Shown piece by piece: positions 16,362 through 26,445 of a DNA stretch of 64,000 nt. Made by a program: the position numbers and the translations under genes. Below the pieces are notes generated by a model, which saw nothing but the letters and a program-made list of their open reading frames with translations, was not told the DNA's origin and did not search any database. The stretch is from Microbacteriaceae bacterium VKM Ac-2855 (GTDB lineage Bacteria; Actinomycetota; Actinomycetes; Actinomycetales; Microbacteriaceae). Position 1 is the stretch's first letter, and the number at the start of each line of letters is the position of its first letter. The DNA lies in NCBI GenBank assembly GCA_013204985.1, contig JABMLG010000006.1, positions 219,330 to 283,329 on the forward strand, read 5' to 3'.

Positions 16362-16870
16362 GCGCCGACGCGGCCGCACTCATCGCTGCCCTGACGGCGA
16401 GCGGCAGCACGATCGCGTGCGCCGAGTCGTTGACGGGAGGCGCGCTGGTCTCGAGTCTGGTCGATGTACCCGGCGCCTCCGCGGTCGTCCGGGGCGGCGT
16501 CGTCAGTTACGCCACAGACGTCAAGGCGAGTGTGCTGGGTGTGTCGAAGGAGCGTCTCGCAACACACGGCCCGGTGGACGCGCGTGTGGCGCTGCAGATG
16601 GCGGCGGGTGCACGCCGGGTTCTCGGCCACGGCGGAGTACCGGCGGACATCGGAGTGGCGACCACGGGCGTCGCCGGCCCGGAACCGCAAGGCGGACGAG
16701 CCGTCGGCACGGTCTACATCGCGGTCAGTGCCGACGCGGTCGACGTGGTCCGGGAGTACCTGTTCGCCGGAGATCGGGCCGCGATTCGAGCAGCCGCGGT
16801 CGCGGCGGCCATCGCATTGGTGCGCGAGTCCGTGGCCGATCGGGGCGACGGTTCGAAGGCTGCGACATGA
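16358..16870 (+). CDS. cinA: CinA-type nicotinamide-nucleotide amidohydrolase
   Basis: A 170-residue stand-alone CinA C-terminal (PncC) domain. The family deamidates nicotinamide mononucleotide to nicotinic acid mononucleotide in pyridine-nucleotide salvage. Visible hallmarks are ACAESLTGGALVSSLVDVPGAS near the N-terminus (Ser/Thr/Gly active-site loop), VVSYATDVKASVLGV, and TGVAGPEPQGGRAVGTVYIAV. It overlaps pgsA by 4 nt and is translationally coupled. The N-terminal CinA domain found in longer homologues is absent, as is usual in actinobacterial pgsA-cinA-clgR clusters. Confidence 0.93.
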   Translation: MSADAAALIAALTASGSTIACAESLTGGALVSSLVDVPGASAVVRGGVVSYATDVKASVLGVSKERLATHGPVDARVALQMAAGARRVLGHGGVPADIGVATTGVAGPEPQGGRAVGTVYIAVSADAVDVVREYLFAGDRAAIRAAAVAAAIALVRESVADRGDGSKAAT

Positions 16871-16907
16871 CCGTGTTTCGGTGGGAACAAATACGGTTTC
16901 GGTCTCG

Positions 16908-16936
16908 TTACATCCACTGTCGTTCACAACTAAAGT
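16908..16936 (+). promoter_or_regulatory. Putative promoter upstream of clgR
   Basis: TTACAT (16908-16913) and TAAAGT (16931-16936) are separated by 17 bp. Transcription from here would read through the two overlapping hairpins at 16945-16990 before clgR. Confidence 0.45.
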
Positions 16937-16944
16937 CCAGTCAT

Positions 16945-16994
16945 CCGGATTAGAGTCGACACAACGAATCCGGGTAGTGTGAGCTACCCGTTTT
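16945..16994 (+). promoter_or_regulatory. Mutually exclusive hairpins in the clgR leader (attenuator-like)
   Basis: CCGGATT (16945-16951) can pair with AATCCGG (16967-16973). CGGGTAG (16971-16977) can pair with CTACCCG (16984-16990), which is followed by TTTT. The pairings share bases 16971-16973 and cannot form fully together. The second looks like an intrinsic terminator, so it may end the cinA transcript or attenuate clgR. Confidence 0.5.
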
Positions 16995-17085
16995 CCATAC
17001 CTGGAGCCTTTTGGGTCCGGGTGTCGACCGTCGAAGGTCGCGACCGATCGGTCGAAACACGGATGACGTGGAGAAGGAGGGTCCA

Positions 17086-17394
17086 GTGGTTCTAGTTCGT
17101 CAGGAAATCGGCGACGTCCTCAGGGACTTTCGTCTGCAGAAGGGTCGTACCCTGCGGCAGGTAGCCAGCAAGGCGAGTGTCGCCTTAGGGTACTTGTCCG
17201 AGGTCGAGCGCGGTCAGAAGGAGGCCTCCTCGGAGATCCTCGCTTCGGTGGCCGATGCGCTCGATACGCCCATCTCCGTCATCATGCGCGAGGTCGGCGA
17301 CCGGCTCGCGGTGATCGAAGGGATCGACACGATCCCCGACACCATCCCCGCCGACATGGTCGCGGGATTCGACGCAGACCTCGTGGTCCGGTAG
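17086..17394 (+). CDS. clgR: ClgR-type helix-turn-helix transcriptional regulator
   Basis: A 102-residue XRE-family regulator with the HTH at about residues 18-60 (KGRTLRQVASKASVALGYLSEVERGQKEASSEIL), nearly the whole length of the protein. It matches the actinobacterial ClgR family, which activates Clp protease and other proteostasis or envelope-stress genes. I chose the GTG at 17086, which has GAGAAGGAGG 5 nt upstream; the in-frame extension to 17011 would lack a ribosome binding site and conserved sequence. Its place between cinA and recA is conserved. It has its own promoter region of about 215 bp. Confidence 0.92.
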   Translation: MVLVRQEIGDVLRDFRLQKGRTLRQVASKASVALGYLSEVERGQKEASSEILASVADALDTPISVIMREVGDRLAVIEGIDTIPDTIPADMVAGFDADLVVR

Positions 17395-17412
17395 GCCACC
17401 CGACATTCCCCT

Positions 17413-17450
17413 CAGCGGGCGTCCCGAGCACAGTCTCGGGGCGCCCGCTG
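17413..17450 (+). terminator. Strong hairpin terminator after clgR
   Basis: CAGCGGGCG-T-CCCGAG (17413-17428) pairs with CTCGGG-G-CGCCCGCTG (17435-17450), leaving a 6-nt loop. TCGTCGTGTC follows. Confidence 0.8.
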
Positions 17451-17477
17451 TCGTCGTGTCGGCGCCATGGCTTCCGG

Positions 17478-17483
17478 TACCGT
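17478..17483 (+). promoter_or_regulatory. Putative leaderless -10 box of the DUF3046 gene
   Basis: TACCGT ends 6 nt before the ATG at 17490. Confidence 0.5.
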
Positions 17484-17489
17484 GAAGTG

Positions 17490-17711
17490 ATGCGCCTCAG
17501 TGAGTTCCGCCAACTTGTCGATGACGAATTCGGCGCCGGATACGCGCGCGTCCTCGAGTCGGACCTCGTGCTCACCGAACTCGGTGGGCGCACCGCCGGT
17601 CGTGCGCTCGCCGACGGCGAAGAGCCGCGCACGGTGTGGTTGGCGCTGTGCCGTGCCAACGACGTGCCCGAGTCGCGCTGGCACGGCGTGGATCCGAAGA
17701 GACGTCGCTGA
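17490..17711 (+). CDS. DUF3046 family small protein
   Basis: A 73-residue protein of the DUF3046 type that actinobacteria carry directly before recA. Recognisable are MRLSEFRQLVDDEFG, the central LVLTELGGRTAGRALADG, and the C-terminal VPESRWHGVDPKRR. No function is established and no catalytic motif is visible. A GTG directly before the ATG is a possible alternative start. The recA regulatory region begins right after its stop codon. Confidence 0.88.
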   Translation: MRLSEFRQLVDDEFGAGYARVLESDLVLTELGGRTAGRALADGEEPRTVWLALCRANDVPESRWHGVDPKRRR

Positions 17712-17743
17712 CGAACCCCACGCCGTTGTGACCTCCGTCGACA

Positions 17744-17757
17744 CGAACCGATGTTCG
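17744..17757. promoter_or_regulatory. LexA box upstream of recA
   Basis: CGAACCGATGTTCG fits the actinobacterial LexA operator CGAAC-N4-GTTCG without mismatch. Its right half overlaps a possible -35 TTCGAC (17754-17759), with a -10-like TCGAAT at 17777-17782, 17 bp on. LexA binding there would block this promoter until DNA damage. Confidence 0.85.
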
Positions 17758-17862
17758 ACACGCCGTTCGACCTCACTCGAATACGGCTTCGAGTCGCAGT
17801 AGGCTCCTCCACAGAAGCCGATTCGCCGAGTTCTCCACGGATCGCGTCGCTCCGGCATCCGA

Positions 17863-17884
17863 TGTCGGTGGTCGTGCGTAGATT
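17863..17884 (+). promoter_or_regulatory. PafBC-type (RecA-independent SOS) promoter of recA
   Basis: TGTCGGTG (17863-17870), an 8-bp spacer and TAGATT (17879-17884) match the RecA-NDp motif TTGTCRGTG-N8-TANNNT recognised by PafBC in mycobacteria, except that the first T of the motif is A. The -10 lies 115 nt before the recA start. Confidence 0.7.
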
Positions 17885-17999
17885 CGAGACACGAGCGAAA
17901 ACCGCTTCACCGCCTTGTCGTCAGCCTCACCGATCCAGCCGGATCCGCGAGGCGCGACAGCCTACAGGCGACACCAGACGACTCAGAAGGAGCCCGGCA

Positions 18000-19088
<1,089 letters not shown>

Positions 19089-19092
19089 CCCG

Positions 19093-19746
19093 ATGAGCGA
19101 GAAGGTCACGGGCCCGACCGGCAGCCGGCCCGTGGCCTTCCTGCCGTGGGTCACTCCCGCCGAGACGGAGCACCCGCTCGACGAGATCACGCGTCACGTC
19201 GCGCGGGAGGCCGATGACGAAATCGGCCTCGACGACTCGTCGGCAGACGAGGCGCCGGCCGAGCCCGATGCCGAGGAGATCGCGGACAGGATCGTGCGGG
19301 GTTTGTCGCGCAAGAGCCTGTCGATCGCCGAGGTCGAGGCGCGGCTGTACACGGAGGGCGTCTCCGAAGTCGAGTCGGCCGAGATCGTGGAGCGGTTCCA
19401 ACGTTTCGGCTACCTCGACGATCTGCGCATGGCCGAACAGCTCGTCGCGTCGCTGCGCGACCGCAAGAAGCTCGGGCGTTCGGCGATCGCGCAAGAACTC
19501 CGAGCGCGAAAACTCGATCCGGAGTGCATCAGCGCAGCGTTGGACGAGCTCGATGGCGACGACGAATACACCGTTGCGCTCGAGCTCGCTCGCAAGCGCC
19601 TGCCCAGCCTGCGCTCGCTCTCCGACGAGGTCGCCGAAAGGCGCCTGTCCGGGTTCCTGGCGCGACGGGGGTATGCGAGCGGCACCATTCAGAAGGTGAT
19701 CCGCGCCACGGTGCGTAAGCCGGGATCGTCCGTCCGCTTCCGGTGA
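19093..19746 (+). CDS. recX: Regulatory protein RecX
   Basis: RecX binds RecA filaments and limits their extension. The 217-residue protein has an acidic ~65-residue N-terminal extension followed by the three-helix RecX repeats: [40 protein letters not shown] and [20 protein letters not shown], ending with [20 protein letters not shown]. The spacing to recA (4 bp) implies one operon. The long acidic extension is typical of high-GC actinobacteria. Confidence 0.93.
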   Translation: MSEKVTGPTGSRPVAFLPWVTPAETEHPLDEITRHVAREADDEIGLDDSSADEAPAEPDAEEIADRIVRGLSRKSLSIAEVEARLYTEGVSEVESAEIVERFQRFGYLDDLRMAEQLVASLRDRKKLGRSAIAQELRARKLDPECISAALDELDGDDEYTVALELARKRLPSLRSLSDEVAERRLSGFLARRGYASGTIQKVIRATVRKPGSSVRFR

Positions 19747-19776
19747 CGGCGGCGGTCGGCGACCACGGTGCGCGCG

Positions 19777-19782
19777 TAGAAT
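19777..19782 (+). promoter_or_regulatory. Putative leaderless -10 box of miaB
   Basis: TAGAAT ends 8 nt before the ATG at 19791. It allows miaB to be transcribed independently of recA-recX. Confidence 0.5.
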
Positions 19783-19790
19783 CTCGCTCC

Positions 19791-21383
19791 ATGAGTTCAC
19801 TGACCCTGCCCGCGTCCCTGACGCCGGGTGCGACCCCACCGGCGGCACCGCGCACCTACGAGGTGCGAACGTTCGGTTGCCAGATGAACGTGCACGACTC
19901 GGAGCGGTTGAGCGGCTCACTCGAGGCTGCCGGGTACGTCAAGGCCGAGGGTGTCGAGGCCGACGTCGTCGTCATCAACACCTGCGCCGTTCGTGAGAAC
20001 GCCGACAACAAGCTCTACGGAAACCTCGGTCAGCTCGCTTCGGTGAAACGTCGCCACGAGGGCATGCAGATCGCGGTCGGCGGTTGTCTTGCGCAGAAGG
20101 ACAAGAACGTCATCCTCGAGAAGGCGCCGTACGTCGACGTCGTGTTCGGCACGCATAACATGGGTTCGCTGCCGAGCCTGCTCGAACGTGCGCGACACAA
20201 CGGGGAAGCGCAACTGGAGATCCTCGAGTCCCTCGAAGTGTTCCCGTCGACGCTGCCGACCAAGCGCGAGTCAAGCTACAGCGGCTGGGTCTCCATCTCC
20301 GTCGGCTGCAACAACACCTGCACCTTCTGCATCGTGCCGTCCCTGCGCGGCAAGGAGAAGGATCGCCGCCCCGGCGAGATCCTCGCCGAGATCCAGGCAC
20401 TCGTGGACGACGGCGCGGTCGAGGTGACACTCCTCGGTCAGAACGTGAACTCCTACGGGGTAGAGTTCGGCGATCGTCAGGCGTTCTCCAAGCTCCTGCG
20501 TGCGGCCGGACAGATCGAGGGGCTCGAACGGATCCGTTTCACGAGCCCGCATCCGGCTGCGTTCACCGACGACGTGATCGACGCGATGGCCGAGACGCCC
20601 GCCGTGATGCCGCAGCTGCACATGCCGCTGCAATCGGGTTCCGACCGGATCCTCAAGGCGATGCGGCGCTCCTACCGGTCGGAGAAGTTCCTCGGGATCC
20701 TCGACCGCGTTCGAGAGCGCATCCCGAACGCCGCCATCAGCACCGATATCATCGTCGGCTTCCCGGGCGAGACGGAGGAGGACTTCCAGGAGACGCTGCG
20801 GGTCGTCGAGAAGGCGCGGTTCGCCTCGGCTTTCACCTTCCAGTATTCGATTCGCCCGGGTACACCCGCCGCGACTCTTCCCGATCAGGTCCCCAAGGCC
20901 ATTGTGCAGGAGCGGTACGAGCGACTCACGGCTCTCCAAGACGCGATCGGCGCCGAGGAGAACGCTCGACTCGTCGGTCGCCGCGTCGAGGTGCTGGTCG
21001 CCACAGGCGAGGGCAAACGCGATGAGGCGACGCACCGGCTCAGCGGACGCGCCGAAGACAGCCGACTGGTGCACTTCGACGTGCCCTCAGGCTCCGTCGT
21101 CCCGCGTCCCGGCGACGTGGTGTCGGTGACGATCAGCCGGGCCGCGCCGTTCTACCTCATCGCCGACAGCGCCGACGCAGCGCCCTTGCAGGTGCGTCGG
21201 ACTCGTGCCGGTGACGCGTGGGACCGTGCTCAGGCGGAGAGTTGCGGCGTGCCGACGACGGCAGCCGATCCCGGCATGGCGCCGCGGGTCTCGCTGGGAC
21301 TCCCGGCACTGCGGCTGTCGGCGCGTCCCCGCACCGCGACGCTCACGACACCGATCTACGATTCCACCGATGGCGAGCGCTGA
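19791..21383 (+). CDS. miaB: tRNA-2-methylthio-N6-dimethylallyladenosine synthase
   Basis: MiaB adds the 2-methylthio group to i6A37 in tRNAs. It has two iron-sulfur clusters: the auxiliary cluster is held by C30, C65 and C99, the radical-SAM cluster by C173, C177 and C180 (GCNNTCTFC). The TRAM RNA-binding domain follows after about residue 390. At 530 residues it is longer than usual; the last ~65 residues are a low-conservation extension after TRAM. The ATG at 19791 was chosen because the extension up to 19743 lacks family sequence. The 3' end overlaps miaA by 14 nt, placing consecutive steps of the same modification together. Confidence 0.96.
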   Translation: MSSLTLPASLTPGATPPAAPRTYEVRTFGCQMNVHDSERLSGSLEAAGYVKAEGVEADVVVINTCAVRENADNKLYGNLGQLASVKRRHEGMQIAVGGCLAQKDKNVILEKAPYVDVVFGTHNMGSLPSLLERARHNGEAQLEILESLEVFPSTLPTKRESSYSGWVSISVGCNNTCTFCIVPSLRGKEKDRRPGEILAEIQALVDDGAVEVTLLGQNVNSYGVEFGDRQAFSKLLRAAGQIEGLERIRFTSPHPAAFTDDVIDAMAETPAVMPQLHMPLQSGSDRILKAMRRSYRSEKFLGILDRVRERIPNAAISTDIIVGFPGETEEDFQETLRVVEKARFASAFTFQYSIRPGTPAATLPDQVPKAIVQERYERLTALQDAIGAEENARLVGRRVEVLVATGEGKRDEATHRLSGRAEDSRLVHFDVPSGSVVPRPGDVVSVTISRAAPFYLIADSADAAPLQVRRTRAGDAWDRAQAESCGVPTTAADPGMAPRVSLGLPALRLSARPRTATLTTPIYDSTDGER

Positions 21384-22323
21384 GCTCGGGGACAACGCCG
21401 AACTGATCGTCGTCGTCGGCGCGACGGGCACCGGCAAGTCCGACCTGTCCTTGGCGCTGGCCGACGCGGCAACTCGCACCGGTCGCGTCGTCGAGATCGT
21501 GAACGCGGATGCGATGCAGCTGTATCGCGGAATGGACATCGGCACCGCGAAGCTGCCGGCGTCGGAGCGCCGTGGGATCCCGCATCATCTGCTCGACGTG
21601 CTCGAGGTCACCGAAGAGGCGAGCGTCGCGCGCTACCAGGCGCGGGCGCGCGAGACGATCGACGACATCGTGGCGCGCGGCGGTCTGCCGATCCTCGTCG
21701 GCGGCTCCGGCCTTTACGTCTCGAGCGTCGTCTTCGACTTCGCTTTCGCGGGCACCGATCCCGTCGTCCGGGCGCGACTCGAGGCGGAAGCCGCCGAACG
21801 CGGCCCGGCCGAGTCCTACCGCCGCCTCGCCGCGATCGACGCAGCCGTGGCCGAGCGCATCGGGCCGCACAATGTCCGCCGCATCGTGCGCGCGTTGGAG
21901 ATCGCCGAGATCACGGGTTCGACGCACAGCGCCCTGATGTCCGACGAGCCGACGCTGTGGCGGCGGGCGTCATTCCTCGGCCTGGCCGCTCCTCGCGACG
22001 AGCTCGTGCTGCGTCTGGACGACAGGGTCGAGCGGATGTGGTCGAGCGGAATGATCGACGAGGTCCGCGGGCTCGTCTCGCTCGGCATCGCCGACGGTGT
22101 TACCGCCAGTCGCGCGATCGGGTACGCGCAAGCGCTGGCCCAACTCGACGGCTCGATGACGCAGGGGGAGGCGATCGCCGCGACGCAGGCGCTCACCCGC
22201 CGCTACGCACGACGCCAGAACAGCTGGTTCCGCCGTTACGCATCGCTGCACTGGCTCGCGTACGACGCACCGGATCTGCTGCCGCAGGCCATCGCGGCGG
22301 TGGCGCGGGACGCTGTCACCTGA
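21370..22323 (+). CDS. miaA: tRNA dimethylallyltransferase
   Basis: MiaA transfers dimethylallyl from DMAPP to A37 of tRNAs reading U-starting codons, making the substrate of MiaB. The 317-residue protein has the P-loop GATGTGKSD at residues 17-25, the [18 protein letters not shown] substrate-loop, the HHLLDV motif and the VGGSGLYV strand. The C-terminal [11 protein letters not shown] basic region contacts tRNA. The start overlaps the miaB end, implying translational coupling. A 16-nt gap separates it from dapF. Confidence 0.96.
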   Translation: MASAELGDNAELIVVVGATGTGKSDLSLALADAATRTGRVVEIVNADAMQLYRGMDIGTAKLPASERRGIPHHLLDVLEVTEEASVARYQARARETIDDIVARGGLPILVGGSGLYVSSVVFDFAFAGTDPVVRARLEAEAAERGPAESYRRLAAIDAAVAERIGPHNVRRIVRALEIAEITGSTHSALMSDEPTLWRRASFLGLAAPRDELVLRLDDRVERMWSSGMIDEVRGLVSLGIADGVTASRAIGYAQALAQLDGSMTQGEAIAATQALTRRYARRQNSWFRRYASLHWLAYDAPDLLPQAIAAVARDAVT

Positions 22324-22327
22324 CGGA

Positions 22328-22333
22328 TAGGGT
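22328..22333 (+). promoter_or_regulatory. Putative leaderless -10 box of dapF
   Basis: TAGGGT ends 6 nt before the ATG at 22340. Confidence 0.5.
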
Positions 22334-22339
22334 TGGACC

Positions 22340-23221
22340 ATGACGATCGACCTTCACTTCACCAAGGGCCAGGGCACCGGGAACGACTTCGTGCTCTACA
22401 CCGACCCCGACGGTGAACTGGAGTTGACCCCCGCCCAGATCGCGACCGTGTGCGACCGCAACTTCGGTGTGGGCGCCGACGGGGTCATCCGCGCCGTGCG
22501 CTCCCGCGCCATCGCGGAGGGTGCCGCGGCGCTCGAGGCGGACCCGGACGCCGAGTGGTTCATGGACTACCGCAACGCCGACGGTTCGATCGCCGAGATG
22601 TGCGGCAACGGCATCCGGGTGTACGCGCAGTACCTGCTCGCCGGGGGCCTGGCCGAACTCGAACCGGGTGACACGCTGCCTATCGGGACGCGCGCCGGTG
22701 TGCGCGACATCACGCGCAGCGGCCCGGGTTTCCAAGTCGACCTCGGTCGCTGGAGCCTCGATGGCGGCGAGCCCCTGGTGCGGGCGAAGAATCTCAAGAT
22801 CGCTCGCCCCGGTCTCGGTATCGACATGGGCAACCCCCACGTGGTGGTCGCGCTCAGCAACGAGGAAGAGCTGGAGGACGCCGATCTCGCCTACATCCCG
22901 CACCTCGACCCGGTTCCGGCCGACGGCGCGAATGTGGAGTTCGTGGTCCCGCACGAGCCGCTCATCCACGACGGGATCGCGCGCATTCGGATGCGCGTCC
23001 ACGAGCGCGGCAGCGGCGAGACGCTGAGCTGCGGCACCGGAGCAGCGGCTGCCGCCCTCGCGGTGCGGCACTGGGCGGGCCCGCGCGCGCCGCACAACTG
23101 GCGCGTCGACGTACCCGGCGGAACCCTGGGTGTTCTGATGTTCGCCGCCGAGGACGGCGAGCACGTCGGACTCTCGGGACCCGCCGAACTCGTCTACACC
23201 GGCACCATCCGGCTGAGCTGA
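22340..23221 (+). CDS. dapF: Diaminopimelate epimerase
   Basis: DapF converts LL- to meso-diaminopimelate, the form used in lysine synthesis and in many peptidoglycans. The two-base catalytic cysteines are C88 in [12 protein letters not shown] and C231 in [11 protein letters not shown]. The protein has 293 residues and the pseudo-twofold repeated DapF fold. It contributes to the same pathway as dapA and dapB elsewhere in the window. It ends 89 bp from the convergent methyltransferase gene, and the gap holds a tandem repeat. Confidence 0.96.
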   Translation: MTIDLHFTKGQGTGNDFVLYTDPDGELELTPAQIATVCDRNFGVGADGVIRAVRSRAIAEGAAALEADPDAEWFMDYRNADGSIAEMCGNGIRVYAQYLLAGGLAELEPGDTLPIGTRAGVRDITRSGPGFQVDLGRWSLDGGEPLVRAKNLKIARPGLGIDMGNPHVVVALSNEEELEDADLAYIPHLDPVPADGANVEFVVPHEPLIHDGIARIRMRVHERGSGETLSCGTGAAAAALAVRHWAGPRAPHNWRVDVPGGTLGVLMFAAEDGEHVGLSGPAELVYTGTIRLS

Positions 23222-23232
23222 ATCGTCGGGCT

Positions 23233-23258
23233 CTCTCCTCGTTCCTCGTCGATCGTCG
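23233..23258. repeat. Dispersed intergenic block, copy 1
   Basis: A 26-nt block starting CTCTCCTCGTTCCTCG is repeated with one mismatch at 37642-37667. Both copies lie within about 25 bp after the end of an operon. Confidence 0.75.
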
Positions 23259-23260
23259 GC

Positions 23261-23288
23261 GGTCGGCGGTCGGCGGTCGGCGGTCGGC
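23261..23288. repeat. Heptamer tandem repeat GGTCGGC x4
   Basis: Four perfect GGTCGGC copies follow a diverged copy in the dapF/methyltransferase convergent gap. This may be a variable-number repeat. Confidence 0.85.
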
Positions 23289-23310
23289 TGAGTCTGACTC
23301 CGGGCCTGCG

Positions 23311-23919
23311 TCAGAGGCGCACGGTGCGGAAGACCCGGAAGCCCTTGTCGGTATCGGCGCGCTCGATCGTGACGGTGCCCGGGAGGGTCTCGGCTATCCA
23401 GCGGTGCAGCGAGTCGGAGCCGAGGTTGCGCTGCACCACGAGCCACGCCTCCGCCTCCGGCTCGAGCCGAGGCAACCACCGCTCCAGCATGGCGTGCAAT
23501 TCGGCTTTTCCCACGCGGATCGGCGGATTCGACCACAGCGCTGCGAAGCGGACGCCGTCGGGAACATCCTCGGGCACGACGGCGTTGACGTTAGCAAGGC
23601 CGAGTTCATCGGCGTTCCGGCGCACCAGATCGAGGGCGCGCCGGTTGACATCGACGGCCCAGACCGTCGCCTCCGGTGAAGCGGATGCGAGGCTGAGGGC
23701 GATCGGTCCCCAGCCGCAGCCGAGGTCGAGCAGATCGCCCGTCCGCGGTGGTTCGGGAACGGTGGCCAGGAGTACTTTCGTTCCCGTGTCGATGTGCTCG
23801 GGGCTGAAGACGCCGCCCGCGGTGGTCACGGCGACCTCGTGCCCGTTGATCCGGACCTGGATCCGTCGGGTGCGGTACTCGCTGTCGGGCGCGCTGGTGA
23901 AGTAGTGCTCGGCAGCCAT
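23311..23919 (-). CDS. Class I SAM-dependent methyltransferase, RsmC/RsmG-like
   Basis: A 202-residue methyltransferase with the SAM-binding motif DLLDLGCGWGPIALSLA (about residues 62-78) and acidic loop VWAVDVNRRAL. The catalytic NPPI motif (LWSNPPIRVGK) is typical of enzymes methylating exocyclic amines of guanine in RNA, such as 16S rRNA G1207 (RsmC). The N-terminal FTSAPDSEYRTRRI fits the short actinobacterial RsmC-type. The exact rRNA target is inferred. It is divergent from hflX, each gene with its own TANNNT box. Confidence 0.88.
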   Translation of the reverse strand: MAAEHYFTSAPDSEYRTRRIQVRINGHEVAVTTAGGVFSPEHIDTGTKVLLATVPEPPRTGDLLDLGCGWGPIALSLASASPEATVWAVDVNRRALDLVRRNADELGLANVNAVVPEDVPDGVRFAALWSNPPIRVGKAELHAMLERWLPRLEPEAEAWLVVQRNLGSDSLHRWIAETLPGTVTIERADTDKGFRVFRTVRL

Positions 23920-23927
23920 AGCAAGTG

Positions 23928-23933
23928 AATGTA
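23928..23933 (-). promoter_or_regulatory. Putative leaderless -10 box of the RsmC-like gene
   Basis: TACATT (minus strand) ends 8 nt before the ATG at 23919. Confidence 0.45.
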
Positions 23934-23950
23934 GCGGAAGACCAAGGAGT

Positions 23951-23956
23951 TATTGT
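23951..23956 (+). promoter_or_regulatory. Putative leaderless -10 box of hflX
   Basis: TATTGT ends 7 nt before the ATG at 23964; an in-frame ATG at 23925 lies upstream of the box and is unlikely. Confidence 0.5.
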
Positions 23957-23963
23957 TATCCGG

Positions 23964-25514
23964 ATGACCGAACACACCGAAGATACGGTCGAAGCGAACG
24001 ACGTCGACGTCGTCGCCCGAGTTCTGACGAACGCGCAGACGCGTTCGTCGGGGTACTCGCGGTTCGTCGGCGACGGTGCGCAGGCGATCCAGAACGGCGC
24101 TCTCGACGGCGCCGACAGCACGACCGACGGCGAGCAGTTCGACCGTGCCGACCGGCAGGCTCTGCGCCGTGTCGCCGGACTGTCGACCGAACTCGAAGAC
24201 GTCACAGAGGTCGAGTACCGGCAGCTCCGATTGGAGAACGTCGTCCTGATCGGCGTGTACTCGCAGAACTCTCTGGCGGATGCGGAGAACAGCATCCGCG
24301 AGCTGGCGGCTCTGGCGGAGACGGCCGGCGCGACGGTGCTCGACGGGCTTCTGCAGCGGCGCCCGCACCCCGACCCGAGCACCTACCTCGGCAAGGGCAA
24401 GGCGGCCGAGCTCGCCGGTGTCGTCGCCGCTCTCGGAGCCGACACCGTGATCGCCGATACCGAACTCGCTCCCAGCCAACGCCGCGCGTTGGAGGACGTC
24501 GTGAAAGTCAAGGTGATCGACCGCACGGCCGTGATCCTCGACATCTTCAGCCAGCACGCGAAGAGTCGAGAAGGCAAGGCGCAGGTCGAACTCGCACAAC
24601 TCGAATACCTGCTTCCACGCTTGCGCGGCTGGGGTGAGTCGATGTCGCGCCAGGCCGGTGGCCAGGTGGGCGCCGGTACCGGTATGGGGTCGCGCGGACC
24701 GGGTGAGACGAAGATCGAGCTCGATCGCCGTCGGATCCATACGCGAATGGCGCGACTGCGGAAGCAGATCGTCGCGATGAAGCCGGCGCGCGAAGCTAAG
24801 CGAGCGAACCGACGCCGCAACGCGGTGCCGTCCGTAGCGATAGCGGGCTACACGAACGCAGGCAAGTCGTCGCTGCTGAATCGGATGACCCGTGCGGGCG
24901 TCCTGGTAGAGAACTCCCTGTTCGCCACCCTCGACGCGACGGTGCGCAAGTCGCAGACGGCAGACGGACGCCTGTACACCCTCGCCGACACCGTCGGCTT
25001 CGTACGGCACCTGCCGCACCAACTGGTCGAAGCCTTCCGCTCCACCCTGGAGGAGGTCGCGGATGCGGATGTGCTGGTGCACGTCGTCGACGGCTCTCAC
25101 CCCGACCCGGCCGGTCAGTTGGCCACGGTGCGTGACGTGATCGGTGAGGTGGATGCGAGGCACATTCCGGAGATCGTCGTCTTCAATAAGGCCGATCTGG
25201 TCAGCCCGGACGACCGTCTGGTGCTGCGCGGCCTCGAGCCTGGAGCGATCTTCGTGTCGGCCCGCACGGGCGAGGGGATGGCGGAGCTGGATGCGCGCAT
25301 CGCGGAGATCCTGCCGGAGCCGGACGTCGAACTCGAGTTGCTGGTCCCCTACGACCGCGGCGACATCATCTCGCAGCTGCACCAGAGCGGGCGGATCCTC
25401 TCGACCGAGTACATCGAGGCCGGAACGCGGGTGCGCGCGCTCGTGCACATCGACATCGCTGCCCCGCTTGCAGCCTTCGCCGTGACGCCGGAGCCTCTCC
25501 CGCTCGATCGCTGA
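23964..25514 (+). CDS. hflX: GTPase HflX
   Basis: HflX is a ribosome-binding GTPase that rescues or splits stalled and hibernating 70S ribosomes. The 516-residue protein has the HflX N-domain (VVLIGVYSQN through RPHPDPSTYLGKGKAAEL) and the glycine-rich RQAGGQVGAGTGMGSRGPGE-type linker. The G domain has G1 GYTNAGKSSLLN, G3 DTVGFVRHLP and G4 NKADL. The ATG at 23964 was chosen on the -10 box position. The strong hairpin at 25572 ends the transcript. Confidence 0.95.
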   Translation: MTEHTEDTVEANDVDVVARVLTNAQTRSSGYSRFVGDGAQAIQNGALDGADSTTDGEQFDRADRQALRRVAGLSTELEDVTEVEYRQLRLENVVLIGVYSQNSLADAENSIRELAALAETAGATVLDGLLQRRPHPDPSTYLGKGKAAELAGVVAALGADTVIADTELAPSQRRALEDVVKVKVIDRTAVILDIFSQHAKSREGKAQVELAQLEYLLPRLRGWGESMSRQAGGQVGAGTGMGSRGPGETKIELDRRRIHTRMARLRKQIVAMKPAREAKRANRRRNAVPSVAIAGYTNAGKSSLLNRMTRAGVLVENSLFATLDATVRKSQTADGRLYTLADTVGFVRHLPHQLVEAFRSTLEEVADADVLVHVVDGSHPDPAGQLATVRDVIGEVDARHIPEIVVFNKADLVSPDDRLVLRGLEPGAIFVSARTGEGMAELDARIAEILPEPDVELELLVPYDRGDIISQLHQSGRILSTEYIEAGTRVRALVHIDIAAPLAAFAVTPEPLPLDR

Positions 25515-25571
25515 TACCCACCACGCACGGTGCTCGCCAGCCGATCTCGGTTCGGACGCACCGTTGATAAG

Positions 25572-25616
25572 ACGGAGGAAGGCCCCCGGTTCCACGAACC
25601 GAGGGCCTTCCTCCGT
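25572..25616. terminator. Bidirectional terminator between hflX and lexA
   Basis: ACGGAGGAAGGCCC (25572-25585) pairs with GGGCCTTCCTCCGT (25603-25616), and CGGTT pairs with AACCG inside, with a single mismatch overall. It serves both convergent genes. Confidence 0.9.
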
Positions 25617-25647
25617 GCTGCGGCTCGGACTGCCTCTGCGCGGCGGC

Positions 25648-26334
25648 TCAGACTGCGCGCAGCACGGCCACGACTTTGCCGAGCACCTCGGCCGCATCGC
25701 CCAGGATCGGCTCGAAGTTGGAATTGCGCGGCAGCAGCCACGTGTGCCCGTCGCGCTGACGCAACACCTTCACGGTTGCCTCGCCGTCGAGCATCGCGGC
25801 GACGATCTCGCCGTTCTCAGCGGTGCGCTGCGAGCGGATGACGACCCAGTCGCCGTCGCAGATGGCCGCGTCGATCATCGATTCACCGACCACTTTGAGC
25901 ATGAACAGGTCGCCCTTGCCGACGAGCTGGCGGGGGAGGGGGAAGACCTCGTCGATCTGCTGGTCTGCTGTGATCGGCACGCCGGCCGCGATGCGCCCGA
26001 CGAGAGGCACCATCGCCGCATCGCCGACCGGGATCGCCGATTCGTACGAACCGGGATCCTCGGTACTGGCCGGGACGTCGATGAGGATCTCGAGTGCGCG
26101 AGGACGATTGGGGTCACGGCGCAGGTATCCGCTGAGCTCCAGTTGGTTCAGCTGGTGCGTCACGCTCGACAACGAGGCCAGGCCGACGGCGTCGCCGATC
26201 TCCCGCATGCTCGGCGGGTAGCCGCGGCCGGCGACGGACCGCTGGATGACATCCAGAATCGCCATCTGCTTCGCACTCAGGCTCTTGCGCCTTCTGCCGC
26301 CTTGTTTGACCTTCGCGTCTCGCTCGTCGCTCAC
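25648..26334 (-). CDS. lexA: SOS repressor LexA
   Basis: LexA represses SOS genes and self-cleaves on contact with RecA filaments. The 228-residue protein has the winged HTH at residues 20-70 ([23 protein letters not shown]). The Ala-Gly cleavage site is in RIAAGVP (A117-G118), the catalytic Ser in GESMIDA (S152) and the Lys in ATVKVL (K189). All catalytic residues are present. A LexA-like operator with two mismatches lies at 26470-26483, overlapping a possible -35 element, consistent with autoregulation. The recA operator at 17744 is its evident target. Confidence 0.96.
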   Translation of the reverse strand: MSDERDAKVKQGGRRRKSLSAKQMAILDVIQRSVAGRGYPPSMREIGDAVGLASLSSVTHQLNQLELSGYLRRDPNRPRALEILIDVPASTEDPGSYESAIPVGDAAMVPLVGRIAAGVPITADQQIDEVFPLPRQLVGKGDLFMLKVVGESMIDAAICDGDWVVIRSQRTAENGEIVAAMLDGEATVKVLRQRDGHTWLLPRNSNFEPILGDAAEVLGKVVAVLRAV

Positions 26335-26445
26335 CGCTGATTCCCTTCATCGAAACCGGCCGAGACGTCTGGCTCCCGGCCGGGCTGCACGACCATCGCA
26401 TTCGATGTCGGTGGTCGCTGGTGTACTGCTCCCGGACCTTCGAAG

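Noticed and set aside
12831..16379. Minus-strand open frame of more than 1100 codons opposite ftsK and pgsA
   Set aside because: It is a mirror of the high-GC codon pattern of ftsK. It has Asp/Arg/His-rich low-complexity sequence and no recognisable domain.
26406..26427. TGTCGGTG with an 8-bp spacer near lexA, similar to the PafBC motif before recA
   Set aside because: The hexamer after the spacer is TGTACT instead of TANNNT, and it points away from lexA.
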